Assembly (NCBI RefSeq): GCF_017916325.1
Contig: NC_090167.1
Location: 42,501 to 106,500 of the forward strand
DNA length: 64,000 nt
Direction of reading: 5' to 3'
From: Leishmania martiniquensis
Taxonomy: Eukaryota; Euglenozoa; Kinetoplastea; Trypanosomatida; Trypanosomatidae
How positions within the stretch are numbered: position 1 is the first letter of the stretch; each line of letters begins with the position of its first letter. Position numbers and translations under genes: made by a program. Shown here piece after piece: positions 61,549 through 64,000 of the stretch. The notes beneath the pieces were generated by a model. The model worked only from the letters and a program-made list of their open reading frames with translations, was not told the DNA's origin and made no database searches.

Positions 61549-64000
61549 TTAGAACGTTGCCACCTCATCATCTTCGACGCGCGGTTGCTCCTCCCCGATG
61601 GGTGGATTTTCTAAGGAGTAGGCGTCATCCACCTCCACTGCCGCGCCCGCCTCGCTCGACGAGGAGCTGGAGCCGGCCACGGACTCCTGCACGCGCTTCT
61701 GCTCTCCACGCACGGTGCCGAACTTCGTCTTGATCGAGGCCGCCGTGACTCCACCCAAGGCTGCGCCGCTCGCCGTCCGCGCCTTGGACGCAGAGACCGC
61801 CAGGCCCCCTTCCGTTCGGCTACCCTCTTTGGCCGTCTTTTGGTTCTCCTTCGGCTTGCTGTCACGGCCGTAGCGGATGCCCACAGGACTGTCGGATTGC
61901 TTCGGATGGTACTTGGCATCGTGGATGATGCGCTTGTAGGTCACCTCCACGTACACGGAGGCAGCCAGCACGCACACGACGGCCACGATGAGCACGATGA
62001 GAATAGCGGTGGCTGGCTTCGCGGCAATGCCCGACTGGGAGATGATTGGGTTGTAGGCATCCGTGTCGAAGCGCAGAGCAGCGGAGATACCACGGCTCAC
62101 GGAGACAATGTACAGCAGCGTCTCCTCGCGCTCGCTCTTCTTCACTCGCTGCGACGAGTGCGTGGAGTTGGCAGCCGTGAAAGCGTAGGTGACAAAGTTG
62201 ATCGCTGCGCGCACAGTCATGGGAACACGAATGCTACTTGCAGAGTGCAGCAGGGATCCAGGGATGAAGGCGAAGTTGAAGGGTTCGGTTTCGCTGGTGT
62301 TCGTGCTCGTACGGTGGGCAATGCGACGGTAGCTGAGCGAGGAAGCGTAGATGCCCCACGGCAGGTATGCGTCCGGGTTTTCGGAAAACGAGCTGCTCTC
62401 CGTGTTCATCCAAATCTCCTCTTCATCCCGCTGGGGCTTCGGTGCATGGTCGCCATCCAGCAAAATATTGACGTAGCCGCTTGTCGCGCTGCCAGCGAGC
62501 AGGCTCGACATCGCCTCCAGCACCGGTACAGAGAGTGTGAGGTACTGCAGCTGCGCTACTGTGTAAGAGTCGTTGCTGAGCTTGTCATCGTCGATGATGC
62601 TCTGGATCTCCTCAGAGTTAATTCTCTTCGTCTCCTCGTGGATTCGGGGGAGGGAGATCATGATCCAGTCCGTTGTGCCGTACGTCCGCTCGTCCGCCAC
62701 CGCGCACATGGACACGGTCACCTGCTCCTCTCCCTTCTCAATAGTTGCGGTCATGTTGTCCAGAGAAATTGGGTGGCTCTGCAGGCTCGGTGGCATGGCG
62801 CACATACTCATACTTGTGAGCCGCTCAGGGGCGCCGTAGTAGCTCGTGCTCGCCTCCTTCGCCTCCTCCTCTTCGTCCGTGGGGCTGCCACGGGGGAAGG
62901 CGAGGGCCTCGGCGTTGTACGGCTTTACTGGCACCGACGATCCGAGTGGATCCGGCACCGGCCAGTACGCGCTCGGGCGGCAGAGCTCCGTGTCGATAAA
63001 GCGCGTGTTGAGCTCGCTGATGTAGTCAGTCTGATTCACAACGAAATCGAACGTCTCACCGATCGACAACGTCACAGATATGGCGAAGGTGCCGACGGGG
63101 TACGCGTCTGTGGCCTCAGCCGACCCTGCCCCGTTCACACGAGCGGCAAACGTCACGCGAAGCGCATTCTTCGTGCTTACCGACGTGCTTGCGGACGTGC
63201 CGGAAGAGGCCTCATCGACGATGGGGCCCTCAAAGTCAGAGGCGTTGTAATCGAGCGCCTCGAACGTAACCAGGGCCCTGTCGCCGCAGTCCGTCTCAAA
63301 TCCGTCACCGGTGCCCGTGCAGCTGATCATCGTGCCGGTGCACATGGGGCACTCCACTTTGCTCGGTGAAGTCCACGTGGAGTTCAGCAACGCCGTGGAG
63401 ACGACCTTCAGCGAGAGGGTGGTGATGTTGGCGGCCGTCCTGTTGGCCGCGAAGTACGGGTAGAGCAGAACGGAGTAGCGGTAAAGTCGCTCACGGGTGT
63501 CTGTTCGCCTGCCCGCGGAAAACTGAATGTCAGAGCTCATCTGCAGCTGATGAGCCGCAGTACCGTCGAAAGAACGCGCGGCGGCGTCGACCGTGATTAC
63601 GTTGTGGATCTTTAGGCGCAGGCTGTAGGTGGTCTCCGTGTGTAAGATGCCAGCCGAGATGGACGTCCAGCTCGTCGGCTTCACAGATTGCGAGTACAAG
63701 GTGCCGACCAGGTACGTGCCGTTGCCCTCAAGCTTGAAGGTCGGAGAGCCGTCCGGCCGGCGCAGCGCTCGCAGCGACTCGACCGACGCCCTGCCCACCC
63801 ACGTAGCGTCGCAATCGTTGATAAACAGCCTCCATTGCACCGAAGGCGTCGCGTTGTTGTACAAGTTGTTGGTGGCGTCGCTGAGAGAAGGCGTCATAAG
63901 AGGCGCATACTTGCACGGGTCTGTGCGGTAGACGTCGCAGTGACGATGGTTACCGCCAAACTTCTGGTAGTAGTTGTCGCCCAACTTATACGCGTCGGCT
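61549..64000 (-). CDS. Large single-pass membrane protein with glycosylatable ectodomain (5' partial)
   Basis: The frame is open through the right edge, so the true start and any signal peptide are outside the window; at least 816 residues are present. The ectodomain of about 650 residues carries some eleven N-glycosylation sequons (NAT, NGT, NRT, NIT, NST, NAS, NQT, NMT, NDS, NTS, NST) and cysteine clusters such as CPMCTGTMISC. One transmembrane helix at about 61945-62015 (ATAILIVLIVAVVCVLAASV) is followed by a cytoplasmic tail of about 130 residues, basic then Ser/Ala-rich and acidic. This fits a type I surface or endomembrane protein. I do not recognise the family. Confidence 0.8.
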   Translation of the reverse strand, partial: ADAYKLGDNYYQKFGGNHRHCDVYRTDPCKYAPLMTPSLSDATNNLYNNATPSVQWRLFINDCDATWVGRASVESLRALRRPDGSPTFKLEGNGTYLVGTLYSQSVKPTSWTSISAGILHTETTYSLRLKIHNVITVDAAARSFDGTAAHQLQMSSDIQFSAGRRTDTRERLYRYSVLLYPYFAANRTAANITTLSLKVVSTALLNSTWTSPSKVECPMCTGTMISCTGTGDGFETDCGDRALVTFEALDYNASDFEGPIVDEASSGTSASTSVSTKNALRVTFAARVNGAGSAEATDAYPVGTFAISVTLSIGETFDFVVNQTDYISELNTRFIDTELCRPSAYWPVPDPLGSSVPVKPYNAEALAFPRGSPTDEEEEAKEASTSYYGAPERLTSMSMCAMPPSLQSHPISLDNMTATIEKGEEQVTVSMCAVADERTYGTTDWIMISLPRIHEETKRINSEEIQSIIDDDKLSNDSYTVAQLQYLTLSVPVLEAMSSLLAGSATSGYVNILLDGDHAPKPQRDEEEIWMNTESSSFSENPDAYLPWGIYASSLSYRRIAHRTSTNTSETEPFNFAFIPGSLLHSASSIRVPMTVRAAINFVTYAFTAANSTHSSQRVKKSEREETLLYIVSVSRGISAALRFDTDAYNPIISQSGIAAKPATAILIVLIVAVVCVLAASVYVEVTYKRIIHDAKYHPKQSDSPVGIRYGRDSKPKENQKTAKEGSRTEGGLAVSASKARTASGAALGGVTAASIKTKFGTVRGEQKRVQESVAGSSSSSSEAGAAVEVDDAYSLENPPIGEEQPRVEDDEVATF

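Noticed and set aside
1..64000. tRNA, rRNA, CRISPR, telomeric repeats or strand-switch region
   Set aside because: I looked for box-B-like GGTTCGA motifs, regular direct-repeat arrays, telomere hexamers and plus-strand genes by eye and found none; small snoRNAs cannot be excluded without a covariance search.

Overview
The window reads as a kinetoplastid (trypanosomatid) nuclear chromosome, most likely Leishmania or a close Leishmaniinae relative. Seventeen intronless protein-coding genes all lie on the minus strand, separated by long UTR-like spacers. Several starts are preceded on the coding strand by a polypyrimidine tract and an AG, as expected for spliced-leader trans-splicing within one polycistronic unit transcribed right to left. 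CA/TG microsatellites and a dispersed repeat inside 3' UTRs fit the same group. I saw no tRNA, rRNA, CRISPR array, bacterial signal or strand switch. Genus-level assignment is inference.

Layout, in transcription order (right to left). (1) 64.0-61.5 kb: the 3' part of a large single-pass membrane protein with a glycosylatable ectodomain; its start lies outside the window. (2) 58.1-54.0 kb: a NEK-family kinase with an unusually long tail. (3) 52.4-46.2 kb: a 2082-residue protein with a degenerate kinase-like domain. (4) 43.9-40.6 kb: a leucine-rich-repeat and coiled-coil protein. (5) 39.4-39.2 kb: dynein light chain LC8, followed by about 2.4 kb without a gene. (6) 36.7-33.7 kb: a GRAM-domain membrane protein. 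(7) 31.7-30.2 kb: the FACT subunit Pob3. (8) 29.2-27.9 kb: a coiled-coil protein. (9) 27.2-24.8 kb: a divergent Hsp70-like protein. (10) 24.0-23.6 kb: a small membrane protein. (11) 23.0-22.0 kb: U2 snRNP A'. (12) 21.3-21.0 kb: a 90-residue protein. (13) 20.3-18.4 kb: a low-complexity protein of unknown function. (14) 17.4-14.4 kb: Utp14. (15) 13.1-10.0 kb: an armadillo-repeat protein. (16) 8.5-7.8 kb: a SKP1-like protein. (17) 5.4-2.0 kb: a STE11/MEKK-like kinase.

The genes do not form a pathway, as is usual in trypanosomatid directional clusters. Functions are mixed: chromatin (Pob3), splicing (U2A'), ribosome assembly (Utp14), ubiquitin ligase scaffold (SKP1-like), motor/flagellar (LC8, perhaps NEK and ARM) and signalling.

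The strongest unusual signal is a repeat of about 0.53 kb present four times, at 423-967, 7091-7574, 32704-33237 and 45155-45688, in alternating orientation, each copy in a different gene's 3' UTR. Size, A-rich end and location resemble Leishmania SIDER retroposons. However, a body of about 456 bp is identical in three copies and differs at one base in the fourth, while the adjoining 3' tails differ strongly in two copies. That sharp edge suggests recent gene conversion or recent mobility. Other points of interest are Pob3 homology upstream of its first ATG (possible ACG start), a splice-acceptor AG just inside the Hsp70-like reading frame, and a 170-bp T-free tract.
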